A stretch of 64,000 bases of DNA. It comes from Butyricimonas synergistica DSM 23225. GTDB taxonomy: Bacteria > Bacteroidota > Bacteroidia > Bacteroidales > Marinifilaceae. The stretch spans positions 1 to 64,000 of the forward strand of contig NZ_KB903371.1 in assembly GCF_000379665.1 (NCBI RefSeq). The letters are read 5' to 3'. The position numbers and the translations under genes were made by a program. Below the pieces are notes generated by a model that was not told the origin of the DNA, searched no databases, and saw only the letters and a program-made list of their open reading frames with translations. This document shows, piece after piece, positions 7,635-15,904 of this stretch (its first letter is position 1; each line of letters begins with the position of its first letter).

Positions 7635-9449
7635 ATGCTCTCGGTGGAATTTCAATATAGGGTAAGAAAGATTTACAAGTCGCTCAAGCACTTGGTGGAA
7701 GTGGTGAGCAACGTATTGTTGTTTTTGGCTTCATTTCTGGCGATCATTCTGGTGATTTATCGCTTCGGGTTTAGGATGCCCGACACGTATTCCCACGAGA
7801 TATACTATACTTTCCGGGAGATCATGCATCTTTTCCTGGCGCTGGGTTTGCTTCGTTTCCTGTTTAATTTTAAGCTGTTGCGAGCGGAGAAAGGTTTCTG
7901 GATAGAGGTATTGGTGTTGCTTTTCCTGTTTGCCTTGACCTTATTCTCGAGGCATTTTGACAAGCCGGATTCCGGGGCGATCAGTCCGCTACTCTTTAAG
8001 GTGGAGCGGATATTGACTTACGGGGTGGTGTTGCTGTTAAGCATCATCCAGCTCTCGAAGCAAATATTCGTCGTCTTGCGAAGCCGGGTGAAAACGGAAG
8101 TCCTTTTTGCCGGAAGTTTCTTGTTCATTATCTTGTTAGGATCGGTATTGTTGAGGTTGCCCAATGCCACTTACGAGGGCATCAGTTTCACGGATGCGCT
8201 TTTCACGTCGACGAGTGCCGTATGTGTGACGGGGTTGACGGTTGTGGACACGGGCACCACGTTTACTTTGATGGGGCAAGTCGTCCTGTTATTCTTGATT
8301 CAGGTCGGGGGGATCGGGGTGATGACCTTCACGAGTTTTTTCGCCATGTCCTTTTTAAGCGGTACTTCTTTTCATGACCAGTTGATGATGAAAAATCTTC
8401 TGAACGAGGCTTCCTTGAGAGATATTTTCCGGACAGTCGTGTACATCGTGTTGACAACCTTTATTATCGAGGGCATCGGTGTGTATTTGGTATATTTGCA
8501 GGTACAGAATGTGGCGGACATCGGGAATAAAACGTTTTTCGCTTTGTTCCATGGTATCTCGGCATTCTGTAACGCGGGCTTCTCCACGTTGCCCGGCAAT
8601 CTTTACGACCCGTTGATACGCCATCTGTATGGATTGCAGGTGATCCTGGCTTTCCTGATTATTTTCGGGGGTATCGGTTTCCCAATCTTGTTCAATTACG
8701 GGAGATTGCTGCATTACGGTATCCGGAACAGGGTGAAATGTATGCTGGGAATGGGGTACAAGGTTGTCCATGAACCCCGTATCGTGAGTACGACGACCCG
8801 CATCGTGTTACCCACGACGTTGGTATTGCTGGTCGTGGGGACGGGTTTATTCTGGATATTCGAAGACCACAACGCCTTGGAAGGAATGTCCGTGACGGGA
8901 AAGTTCGTGACTTCGTTCATGGGGGCGGTGACTCCCCGTACTGCGGGATTCAACAACGTGGATATGTCTATTCTGCACCCGTCCACCATTTTCCTGACCA
9001 TGGTGTTGATGTGGATTGGTGCGGCGCCTATGTCCACGGGTGGCGGTATCAAGGTCACGACCTTCGTGATCGCGTTGAAAAATATCTGGGCGAACCTCAC
9101 GGGTAACGACCGGGTGGTGGTAGCCCATCGGCAATTGACCCGGGAGAACGTGAACCGGGCACATTCGGTGATCGTGCTTTCCGTGCTCTGGATCATTTTA
9201 GGCACATTCGCTATTATTTTGTTAGAACCGACGGCAACCATCACGCAGGCTGCTTTTGAGATTATATCCGCGTTAGGTACGGTTGGATTGACGCTGAATC
9301 TGACCCCGACCATGAGTGTCGCCGGGAAACTTGTTGTTGTTTTCACGATGTTCGTCGGTCGTGTCGGTCTGTTGACCCTCTTGGCTTGTTTCATCCGTCG
9401 TCAGGAAGCAAAATTGTATACTTACCCGGACGACACGGTAATACTCTAA
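7635..9449 (+). CDS. ktrB: TrkH/KtrB-type potassium uptake channel subunit
   Basis: A 604-residue membrane protein that moves K+ (with Na+ or H+) across the inner membrane. The core has four pore repeats with selectivity-filter glycines, for example TSAVCVTGLTVVDT, HGISAFCNAGFST, GAVTPRTAGFNNVD and a final ISALGTVGLT. About 150 residues with four extra hydrophobic segments precede the core, longer than the 450-residue KtrB of Bacillus. The NAD-binding gating subunit is encoded 25 bases downstream, forming a two-gene operon. It stands on the strand opposite to the B12 genes and separates btuF from btuCD. Confidence 0.93.
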   Translation: MLSVEFQYRVRKIYKSLKHLVEVVSNVLLFLASFLAIILVIYRFGFRMPDTYSHEIYYTFREIMHLFLALGLLRFLFNFKLLRAEKGFWIEVLVLLFLFALTLFSRHFDKPDSGAISPLLFKVERILTYGVVLLLSIIQLSKQIFVVLRSRVKTEVLFAGSFLFIILLGSVLLRLPNATYEGISFTDALFTSTSAVCVTGLTVVDTGTTFTLMGQVVLLFLIQVGGIGVMTFTSFFAMSFLSGTSFHDQLMMKNLLNEASLRDIFRTVVYIVLTTFIIEGIGVYLVYLQVQNVADIGNKTFFALFHGISAFCNAGFSTLPGNLYDPLIRHLYGLQVILAFLIIFGGIGFPILFNYGRLLHYGIRNRVKCMLGMGYKVVHEPRIVSTTTRIVLPTTLVLLVVGTGLFWIFEDHNALEGMSVTGKFVTSFMGAVTPRTAGFNNVDMSILHPSTIFLTMVLMWIGAAPMSTGGGIKVTTFVIALKNIWANLTGNDRVVVAHRQLTRENVNRAHSVIVLSVLWIILGTFAIILLEPTATITQAAFEIISALGTVGLTLNLTPTMSVAGKLVVVFTMFVGRVGLLTLLACFIRRQEAKLYTYPDDTVIL

Positions 9450-9474
9450 TTTTAATTCTCAATTTTCAATTCTT

Positions 9475-10143
9475 ATGAAGTGCATTGTATTTGGATTAGG
9501 AAATTTCGGGGTTGCGTTATCGCAGCGGTTGACGAAAAGGGGCAACGAGGTATTAGGCGTTGACTCGGATATCAGTAAGATAAATTTGTACAAGGAGGCG
9601 ATCACGAACACGGTGGCATTGGATGTGAAGAATGCGCAGGCATTGCAGACCTTGCCTTTATTGGACGTGGATGTCGTGTTCGTCGTGTTCGGGAAGGATT
9701 TCGGGACATCGTTATTCGTGATAGCCTTGTTGAAACAATTTGGCGTGAAACGTATCGTTGCCCGTTCCATCTCGCCCGTGCACAAGGTGATCTTGCAATC
9801 CATGGGGATCACGGAAGTGATAAATCCCGAGTGGGAATATGCCGATTTCTTTGCCACGAAAGTAGAATTGGGAACTACTGTCGATTCTTACGTGGTGGAT
9901 GAGGACCATTTAGTTATCGAGTGGGAAGTACATTCTACTTTCTTGGGGAGAAAATTGGAAAATGCCAAATTTGAGGAAGAGTTCGGCTTGAAATTGATTG
10001 CCTTAAAACGCTATGATCCTAAAGCCGGTAAAGCTTTAGTCGTGGATAATCCCCCTGCCGACCTCGTGTTCACGGAAAAGGATGTCCTCGTATTTTTCGG
10101 ACAGCCGAAGAATTTCCGTAAACTCGGGGTTCAGATAGTATAG
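9475..10143 (+). CDS. ktrA: TrkA/KtrA-type potassium channel gating protein
   Basis: A cytoplasmic regulatory subunit of 222 residues with one RCK-N Rossmann domain (VFGLGNFGVALSQ nucleotide loop at the start, acidic D in GVDSD) and one RCK-C domain (about 135-222). That single-unit layout matches KtrA rather than the double E. coli TrkA. It follows ktrB closely and should form the ring that gates it in response to nucleotides. Its last 13 bases overlap the end of the convergent btuF gene. Confidence 0.93.
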   Translation: MKCIVFGLGNFGVALSQRLTKRGNEVLGVDSDISKINLYKEAITNTVALDVKNAQALQTLPLLDVDVVFVVFGKDFGTSLFVIALLKQFGVKRIVARSISPVHKVILQSMGITEVINPEWEYADFFATKVELGTTVDSYVVDEDHLVIEWEVHSTFLGRKLENAKFEEEFGLKLIALKRYDPKAGKALVVDNPPADLVFTEKDVLVFFGQPKNFRKLGVQIV

Positions 10144-10964
10144 GGGGTAGGCGTTATTTCCTGCTTCATCAATTGAATCAACTCTTCCACCGTCTCCACG
10201 AACGTGACAGGCGTGGGGCTGCAAATATATTGATCCAACGGAAATATTTTATTATTCTTCACGGCATTGAGGCTTTTGATCTCTTTCCATTTGGTGATCT
10301 CGTTTTCGCCCACGATGCCCATGCCCACGACAAAAATGATGTCTGGGTTTTGGAGAAGAACGAATTCTTTGGATACCATGGCATTGTCAAGGTCTTGTGC
10401 GATGTTTACCCCTCCGGTTTGTTGGATATAGTCGTGCATGAACGAGCCGGGTAATGCCGAGAATAGCGGGTCACAACCGATCTCCATGAATACTTTGGGA
10501 GGATTGTTGAAATTGATTCCTTTTTTCAGGTTTTCGAGTCGTGCTTTGCATTCCTTCACGGTAGCTTCCGCCTTGTCAGCTTTGCCCGATATCTCACCCA
10601 GGGTGATGAATTGCTGGCATATCTCCTCGAAGTTTTTGGGTTGGTTCAGGCGTTTGGTTTTTATACCCATGCGCTCGAATCCCTCGAGTACTTTCGGGGG
10701 AGTCAATCCGCTGGCGAGCACGATGTCCGGTTGCAGTGCCACGATCTTTTCCATGTTCACGCTCACCGCGTCAGCCACGACCGGGATAGAATCCGTCGGT
10801 TCCGTGATGCAAAAGCGGGTACAGCCCACGATGTCTTCGTTTGCTCCCAAAAGGTACAGGTTTTGCGTGATGGAGGCGGCAAGCGATACGATACGTTTAT
10901 GCTTTTGCGAGTATCCGGTGATTGCCGTGATAAGTAATATGAATAATAAAATGAACTTCTGCAT
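10131..10964 (-). CDS. btuF: Periplasmic cobalamin-binding protein, BtuF-like
   Basis: A 277-residue type III (helical-backbone) substrate-binding protein with a Sec signal peptide at about 1-19 (LLITAITGYSQ) and no lipobox. The family features are KRIVSLAASITQNLYLLG at the start of the mature protein, then PDIVLASG, and the C-terminal lobe with SLNAVKNNKIF. It starts 45 bases after nrdG with no terminator between, so it belongs to the nrdD-nrdG-btuF transcript headed by a cobalamin riboswitch. That is the best evidence that the ligand is B12 rather than haem. Its permease and ATPase are 2.6 kb away, beyond ktrBA. Confidence 0.86.
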   Translation of the reverse strand: MQKFILLFILLITAITGYSQKHKRIVSLAASITQNLYLLGANEDIVGCTRFCITEPTDSIPVVADAVSVNMEKIVALQPDIVLASGLTPPKVLEGFERMGIKTKRLNQPKNFEEICQQFITLGEISGKADKAEATVKECKARLENLKKGINFNNPPKVFMEIGCDPLFSALPGSFMHDYIQQTGGVNIAQDLDNAMVSKEFVLLQNPDIIFVVGMGIVGENEITKWKEIKSLNAVKNNKIFPLDQYICSPTPVTFVETVEELIQLMKQEITPTPYTI

Positions 10965-11009
10965 GATCTTGATATATAAAATGAGGGTGTAAAAGTAATA
11001 TTATTTAGT

Positions 11010-11636
11010 TTATTCGTGTATGTGTTTATCCAGAATATCCCCGTCCCGGAACTCTTGAATGACGTAGTGTGAACCCGAGAATTCTTTTTGTAAGCTTTGT
11101 ATTTCTTCGGGGCTTTGCACTCGTGGGATAACCGTCGTCCGGAATTGGTATTCCAGTCCGGAGGTTTTGATAATCCGGATAGATTCTTGTATCTTTTCCA
11201 GCAACGAGGCAGTCATCGTGTAATTTACCTTTCGGTAACCGGGAAGCGAGAGGGAGGATTTGATATCCATAGCCACGGCATCTATCCACTGTCCGGCGAT
11301 CAATTGTTGCAAAACCTCCGGGTTCGACCCGTTCGTGTCGAGTTTCACGGGTAACCCGAGGGCTTTTATTTTTTGGATAAACGGGAGCAGGTCTTCGTGC
11401 AACGTCGGTTCTCCCCCGGATATGACCACCCCGTCGAGCCAATCCCGCCGTTTGTTGAGGAAGCCGAATACGTCCTCTTCCTTCATGTCCTGTGTCTGCC
11501 GGAGTAATTCCGGCAGTACAAGAGATGGGTTGTGGCAGTACCCGCAACGGAAATTGCATCCTTTCGTGAATATCACTGCGGTAACTTTCCCTTCCCAGTC
11601 AATCAGGCTTTGTTTGACGAATCCTCCTATTCGCAT
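11010..11636 (-). CDS. nrdG: Anaerobic ribonucleotide reductase activating enzyme
   Basis: A radical-SAM enzyme that places the glycyl radical on NrdD. The [4Fe-4S] motif CNFRCGYC (Cys27, Cys31, Cys34; C-x3-C-x2-C) is near the N-terminus, followed by the SAM-binding GGEPTL segment. Length 208 is in the normal range. The ATG lies inside the last codons of nrdD (10-base overlap), so the pair is translationally coupled. It is controlled with nrdD by the upstream cobalamin riboswitch. Confidence 0.95.
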   Translation of the reverse strand: MRIGGFVKQSLIDWEGKVTAVIFTKGCNFRCGYCHNPSLVLPELLRQTQDMKEEDVFGFLNKRRDWLDGVVISGGEPTLHEDLLPFIQKIKALGLPVKLDTNGSNPEVLQQLIAGQWIDAVAMDIKSSLSLPGYRKVNYTMTASLLEKIQESIRIIKTSGLEYQFRTTVIPRVQSPEEIQSLQKEFSGSHYVIQEFRDGDILDKHIHE

Positions 11637-13768
11637 AATACGCTTTCTTTTTTCTGGACGCTCTTGTCAAACAGTTTCCGATCATTGAACTCGGCTCGTT
11701 TCCCGTTGTTCCATTGGCTTACGGGACGCATGTAACCTACAATCCGGCTGTACACCTCGGAGGATGCCCCGCAATGCGGACATTTGAAATGTTCTCCCGC
11801 GATATAGCCATGCGAGGGGCATATGCTGAATGACGGCGAGAGCGTGATATAAGGCAATCGGAAAGTAGACGTCACCTTGCGAACCATGTTTTTCGCCGCT
11901 TGCGCGGAGGTCTGCTGCTCCCCGGTAAACACGTGGAAAACGGTTCCACCCGTGTACAGCGTTTGCAACTTGTCTTGTTGGTCAAGAGCCTCGTACAGGT
12001 CATCCGTGAAGTTCACGGGCAGATGCGTGGAATTGGTATAGTAAGGTTGTGCGCCTTGCTTGTATTGCTCGTGGTTCGCAACGATAATATCGGGATATTC
12101 GGCAGTGTCGAGCAGGGCGAAACGATAAGAAGTACTCTCTGCCGGGGTTGCTTCAAGATTGTATATATTTCCCGTTTCATCTTGGAATTGCGTCAATATA
12201 TCCCGCATGAAGTGCATCACCTTTTGGGCGAACTCCATCCCGTCCGGGTGTGAAATGGGTACCCCGAGAAAATTCATGCAACACTCGTTCATGCCGTTGA
12301 TGCCAATCGTGGAGAAGTGGTTTTTCCAGAAACAACCGTAGCGTTCCCTGATATAGCGTAAATAATATTTGGAATAAGGGTACAGTCCTTTCTCGGTATA
12401 ACGTTCAATCACTTTGCGTTTGATTTCCAGGCTTTCCTTGCTGATCTCCATCAAATGGCGCAAGCGTTGGAAAAAATTCTCTTCCGACGCGGCTTCATAT
12501 CCCAGCCGGGGCAGGTTGATGGTTACCACTCCCACGGAACCCGTCAGCGGGTTGGCGGCAAACAATCCTCCGCCTCGTTTCATTAACTCCCGTTTGTCCA
12601 GCCGGAGGCGGCAGCACATACTGCGCACGTCGTCCGGCTTCATGTCGGAATTCACGAAATTGGAGAAATAGGGAATGCCGTATTTTGCTGTCATCTCCCA
12701 GATGCCCTCGTAATCCGGGTTGTTCCATTCAAAGTCCGGGGTAATATTGTACGTCGGGATGGGGAACGAGAACAGGCTGCCGGAAGCATCGCCTTCGCTC
12801 ATCACCTCGGCGAATGCTTTGTTGAGCATCGTCATTTCGGCTTGGAAATCCCCGTACACTTCTTCTTTCACTTCACCGCCGTGCACGATATGTTCGTCTT
12901 TCAGAAAATCGGGTACAGTCAAATCCATCGTGATATTGGTAAAAGGTGTTTGGAACCCGACCCGGGTCGGCACGTTCAGGTTGAATAGAAATTCCTGCAA
13001 GCATTGTTTCACTTGCTTGTAATTCAAATTGTCGTAGCGGATATAAGGAGCGAGGAACGTGTCGAAGTTCGAGAACGCTTGAGCCCCGGCGGCTTCGCCC
13101 TGCATGGTGTAGAAAAAGTTCACGATCTGCCCGAGAGCCGTGCGAAGGTGTTTTGCCGGGCTACTCTGTGCTTTTCCCTCTACCCCCCGGAATCCGACCG
13201 TCAGCAAGTCTTTCAGATCCCAGCCTACGCAATAAACACTCAGGAATCCCAAGTCGTGGATATGCAAAGCCCCGCTTTTATGCGCTTCCGAGATACGTTC
13301 CGGGTAGAGTTGGCTCAACCAATAATTGGAAGTGATTTGCGTCGCTATATGTTGATTCAGTCCTTGCAGCGAGTACGAGGAATTGGCGCTCTCTTTCACT
13401 CTCCAATCGCTCAATGACAGGTAATTATCCATGACTTCTATATTTGTCAGCAGCGTCTTCGAGTTGCGTATCTGCTCGTGTTGCTTGCGGTAGAGCAGGT
13501 ATGTTTTCATCAATTGCAGGTCGCCGTGTTGGAACAGAACGAGTTCCACCGTGTCCTGGACTTGTTCCACGTGCGGAAGCTCCCGCTCTGGGGTGTTCGC
13601 TTCAAGGATTTGCACGACTTTATGACACAATTCCCGTGCTGTTTTACGATCGGGCTGTCCGATAGCTCTCGTTGCCTTGAAAATGGCTTGTTCAATCTTT
13701 TCCGGTTTGAAATCGCAAATTTCCCCGTTGCGTTTCACGATTCTTGAGAACGTGGTTGATGTTTCCAT
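11627..13768 (-). CDS. nrdD: Anaerobic (class III) ribonucleoside-triphosphate reductase
   Basis: Makes deoxyribonucleotides without oxygen and without B12. An N-terminal ATP-cone (about 1-95, beginning IVKRNGEICDF) gives allosteric control. The catalytic barrel has SMCCRLRLDKREL and GINGMNECC with the expected active-site cysteines. Near the C-terminus are a zinc site (CPHCG) and the glycyl-radical loop SRIVGYMRPV (Gly678). I chose ATG 13768, giving 713 residues; the in-frame extension to 13810 is AT-rich leader. It is the first gene of nrdD-nrdG-btuF and lies 80 bases after a hairpin belonging to a cobalamin riboswitch, so its synthesis is probably lowered when B12 is plentiful. Confidence 0.95.
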   Translation of the reverse strand: METSTTFSRIVKRNGEICDFKPEKIEQAIFKATRAIGQPDRKTARELCHKVVQILEANTPERELPHVEQVQDTVELVLFQHGDLQLMKTYLLYRKQHEQIRNSKTLLTNIEVMDNYLSLSDWRVKESANSSYSLQGLNQHIATQITSNYWLSQLYPERISEAHKSGALHIHDLGFLSVYCVGWDLKDLLTVGFRGVEGKAQSSPAKHLRTALGQIVNFFYTMQGEAAGAQAFSNFDTFLAPYIRYDNLNYKQVKQCLQEFLFNLNVPTRVGFQTPFTNITMDLTVPDFLKDEHIVHGGEVKEEVYGDFQAEMTMLNKAFAEVMSEGDASGSLFSFPIPTYNITPDFEWNNPDYEGIWEMTAKYGIPYFSNFVNSDMKPDDVRSMCCRLRLDKRELMKRGGGLFAANPLTGSVGVVTINLPRLGYEAASEENFFQRLRHLMEISKESLEIKRKVIERYTEKGLYPYSKYYLRYIRERYGCFWKNHFSTIGINGMNECCMNFLGVPISHPDGMEFAQKVMHFMRDILTQFQDETGNIYNLEATPAESTSYRFALLDTAEYPDIIVANHEQYKQGAQPYYTNSTHLPVNFTDDLYEALDQQDKLQTLYTGGTVFHVFTGEQQTSAQAAKNMVRKVTSTFRLPYITLSPSFSICPSHGYIAGEHFKCPHCGASSEVYSRIVGYMRPVSQWNNGKRAEFNDRKLFDKSVQKKESVLCE

Positions 13769-13803
13769 GATTAAAATTTTAATAATTAAAAAATACTTCG
13801 GGG

Positions 13804-13825
13804 AAAACACGAGAAAGGATCGTGT
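13804..13825 (-). promoter_or_regulatory. Possible weak terminator hairpin in the nrdD leader
   Basis: On the minus strand ACACGA and TCGTGT pair around seven bases and are followed by TTTTCCCC. The stem is short, so it may be an attenuating terminator controlled by the riboswitch or chance. Confidence 0.3.
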
Positions 13826-13847
13826 ATGGCAGAGAATTGTCTTTTTC

Positions 13848-13864
13848 GCTTTTCACCCGAAAGC
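13848..13864 (-). promoter_or_regulatory. Riboswitch L13-type hairpin before nrdD
   Basis: The RNA GCTTT-CGGGTGA-AAAGC forms a five-pair stem with a seven-base loop, 18 bases after the B12 box. The loop contains CGGGT, exactly complementary to ACCCG (13980-13984) in the predicted L5 loop of the riboswitch. This matches the known L5-L13 kissing interaction by which cobalamin riboswitches sense ligand. Confidence 0.6.
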
Positions 13865-13881
13865 TCCAATTTATTTGCAAT

Positions 13882-14036
13882 CGGCAGGTCTTCTGACTTA
13901 CTCTCGCTTTTGAATCTCCTTCCCATCGACAGCGTGACAGTGGATTATTGATTCAAGCGTTGAATAGAGCTTACAGCTACGGGTATAGTGCGGGATTTTC
14001 ACCTGCTTCCCTGTTCGTCACCGGAGTGAACCGAAT
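13882..14036 (-). ncRNA. Cobalamin riboswitch controlling nrdD-nrdG-btuF
   Basis: Read on the minus strand, the element has the conserved cobalamin parts in order: GGGAAGCAGGTGAAAATCC, GTAGCTGTAAG, CCACTGT, GGGAAGG, and the B12 box AGTCAGAAGACCTGCC at the 3' end. It starts just after a good promoter (-7 box at 14043-14050) and ends 115 bases before nrdD. Ligand binding is expected to reduce expression of the downstream genes. Confidence 0.93.
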
Positions 14037-14042
14037 GCATGG

Positions 14043-14072
14043 CAAATGTATGATAAAATAATTGTATTTCAA
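14043..14072 (-). promoter_or_regulatory. Promoter of the nrdD riboswitch transcript
   Basis: The minus strand has TTGA, a 19-base spacer-sized gap and TACATTTG (TAnnTTTG, 14043-14050). Transcription would start about seven bases on, at the 5' edge of the riboswitch. The rest of the interval up to 14330 is AT-rich and shows nothing else I can support. Confidence 0.6.
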
Positions 14073-14332
14073 TAGCAGTTTTCAAATAAAATAATTTCCT
14101 TGAAATGTATGTATTGTTAATGTGATGAATTATAATTTGTTGTAACAAAAATTGGATAACTTTTTGGATGGATGTGTTTTGTTGTCTTTTTGAATTCGGA
14201 AAATTTATAGCCAAATGTGAATAAATGAATTTTTGAATAGAGTTGATTATTTCGTCCGGTCTTTGGCTATGAATACTTTATAGGGTTACGAGATACTTGA
14301 CAACGTAGTACGCTCCTTTTAAAAAGTAAAAC

Positions 14333-14361
14333 CCGATTGCTTGGATTTGATTAGCAATCGG
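14333..14361. terminator. Bidirectional terminator after the 14387 lipoprotein gene
   Basis: Arms CCGATTGCT and AGCAATCGG pair perfectly around an 11-base loop. Plus-strand continuation is ATTTTTT and minus-strand continuation is GTTTTACTTTT. It ends the leftward lipoprotein transcript. Confidence 0.8.
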
Positions 14362-14386
14362 ATTTTTTCAGAATGATAGTCTATGA

Positions 14387-15349
14387 CTATTTTTTGTTGG
14401 GTTCTGCTGCTTGCAATAGACGGGGAATGGGTAGAGTGTTCCTCATCTCCTCATAGTCAATGGGGGACAGAGTCCATGCATCCCAAGAAAGGTCTTCCAA
14501 AGAACGATAGATCACGAAAAAGTTGGAATAGTCGAATTCTTCGGACTCCGGAACTACGTTGCCCTGTCCTAGCCAATAAGTGGGATAAGCTTTGTATAGC
14601 CCTCCTAACCAATAATCTTCCGGATCAACGGGTTTCAAATTATCAAAGTCTTGAGATGAAAGTTCATAGAAGCCGTCAACAAAGTTGTCTTGAGAGATTG
14701 TCAAGTTCCCGTTACTTACTTCAATTTTTCCGTCATTGTTTCCATCATAGCCAAAACCGATAATATAACTGCCCGATTGAGCAATATAGAGGCGGGGATC
14801 TTCTTTCGCGATCGCCCGCAACATATCGATACCTAGAGGTTCTGTCCCTTTTTCCCAGCGATATCCCCATGCGAGAAAGAAAACTTCGTCATCTGTAGGT
14901 TCCAGCATATTGGTACCGGTGATCCATTGAATTGCGAGAGCAGAGCGGTTTTCACCTTCCCCTGTCCAGTTTTTTATGTTGGCGAAACGGAATTGACCGT
15001 CAGATACGTTGATTGTCAATGTGTCGGCATCGGAACCCACGGAATTGGTTGCCGTGAGGATGATCCGGTATTCTCCGAAATCTTCGGGAGTGAATTTATA
15101 AATAGTGTCGGTGGAAACTTGTTCCCCTTCGAGTGTCCAAAGAAGGGCAACGTCCGTGGGATCAAGCAGCCTTGCTTTCAATTCGACGGTTTCTTTCGGA
15201 AGGCAAGTAGTGATTCCGCTCACGTTAATGATGGAAACTTCCGGTAGGGTAGGAATGTGAGGGGGCTCTTGCTCCTTGTCATCACTACATGCGCTAAATA
15301 ACGAGGTCATCAATCCCCACACGATAAAAAAGAAATACAACTTCTTCAT
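14387..15349 (-). CDS. Surface lipoprotein with Ig-like domain, B12 regulon
   Basis: A 320-residue protein with a lipoprotein signal ending LFSACSDDKE; the acidic residues after the cysteine match the Bacteroidota surface-export signal. An Ig/PKD-like domain (about 38-118) precedes a larger domain with NWTGEGENRSALAIQW, AWGYRW, then DMLRAIAKEDPRL, GFGYDGNNDGKIE and YWLGGLYKAYPTYWLGQG. The same second domain occurs in the gene at 15905-16924. The gene stands alone behind its own cobalamin riboswitch, so it probably binds or helps capture corrinoids at the cell surface, as BtuG and BtuH lipoproteins do in Bacteroides. I cannot tell whether it is a BtuH homologue. Confidence 0.75.
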   Translation of the reverse strand: MKKLYFFFIVWGLMTSLFSACSDDKEQEPPHIPTLPEVSIINVSGITTCLPKETVELKARLLDPTDVALLWTLEGEQVSTDTIYKFTPEDFGEYRIILTATNSVGSDADTLTINVSDGQFRFANIKNWTGEGENRSALAIQWITGTNMLEPTDDEVFFLAWGYRWEKGTEPLGIDMLRAIAKEDPRLYIAQSGSYIIGFGYDGNNDGKIEVSNGNLTISQDNFVDGFYELSSQDFDNLKPVDPEDYWLGGLYKAYPTYWLGQGNVVPESEEFDYSNFFVIYRSLEDLSWDAWTLSPIDYEEMRNTLPIPRLLQAAEPNKK

Positions 15350-15491
15350 AATTGTTTAATTTTGAATTAATTTTATATATTAAAAAACGCAATAATTAAT
15401 TCATATCCATGTATCCCACGTGGACACAAACATTTCTGTTTGCCGGAAAAGATGATCGTCAAATATCGATATGTAAACGGTACTGGCGTTT

Positions 15492-15514
15492 ATGTTCTCC
15501 TTCCCCTTGAACAT
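15492..15514 (-). promoter_or_regulatory. Riboswitch L13-type hairpin, second riboswitch
   Basis: The RNA forms ATGTTC / GAACAT with the loop AAGGGGAAGGA, 17 bases after the B12 box. The loop's AGGGGA is exactly complementary to TCCCCT in the predicted L5 loop (15634-15639). The third riboswitch has the same loop with a stem changed by compensating bases. The 140 bases from here to the gene start are AT-rich, with nothing clear. Confidence 0.6.
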
Positions 15515-15531
15515 GAAACATATTAGCATAT

Positions 15532-15722
15532 GGCAGGTCTTCTGACTTGTTTCCTTCTCCGGGCTTCCTTCCCGTCCCTCGTGCGAGGGACAGTGGATAA
15601 AGTATGTCCGGGAAGTATCGTGAAACTTACAGCAGGGGATTCTGTTCAGGACTTACACCTGATTCCCTTTTCATCCCGAAACGCGATTCGCGAAGCGGGA
15701 CACCACTTGCTTCCATTATTCT
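15532..15722 (-). ncRNA. Cobalamin riboswitch controlling the 14387-15349 lipoprotein
   Basis: On the minus strand the element carries AAGGGAATCAGGTGTAAGTC, CTGCTGTAAG, CCACTGTCCC, GGGAAGG and the B12 box AGTCAGAAGACCTGCC (3' end at 15533). A consensus promoter lies directly upstream. Only one gene follows before a terminator. Confidence 0.93.
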
Positions 15723-15725
15723 TGG

Positions 15726-15757
15726 CAAAAGTAAAGAAATGATGTTAAATAGTCAAA
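15726..15757 (-). promoter_or_regulatory. Consensus promoter of the second riboswitch
   Basis: The minus strand reads TTTG (15754-15757), a 20-base spacer, then TACTTTTG (15726-15733), a full match to the Bacteroidota housekeeping promoter. The start would fall at the riboswitch 5' edge. Confidence 0.75.
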
Positions 15758-15835
15758 TATTTTTATTATATTTTGCATCCATGGGAAAGACGTTTTAGCC
15801 TATTCTTGGAATATATTAATGATGTGAAAGTAAAA

Positions 15836-15858
15836 AGCTCCCGGGCATCCCGGGAGCT
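15836..15858. terminator. Strong terminator of the btuG-btuB operon
   Basis: A perfect 10-pair GC-rich stem, AGCTCCCGGG / CCCGGGAGCT, with a three-base loop is followed on the minus strand by TTTTTACTTTC. It lies 47 bases after the last gene of the four-gene B12 operon. Confidence 0.85.
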
Positions 15859-15904
15859 CAAGTATAAAATTATTTTTAGTTAAGCGTTTTGGAATATACT
15901 ATTG

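Noticed and set aside
8714-9394. Minus-strand open frame opposite ktrB
   Set aside because: It mirrors the conserved pore-repeat coding region and shows no domain or start signal.
15530-15742. Plus-strand open frame
   Set aside because: It lies across the minus-strand cobalamin riboswitch and its codons are the aptamer's conserved bases.
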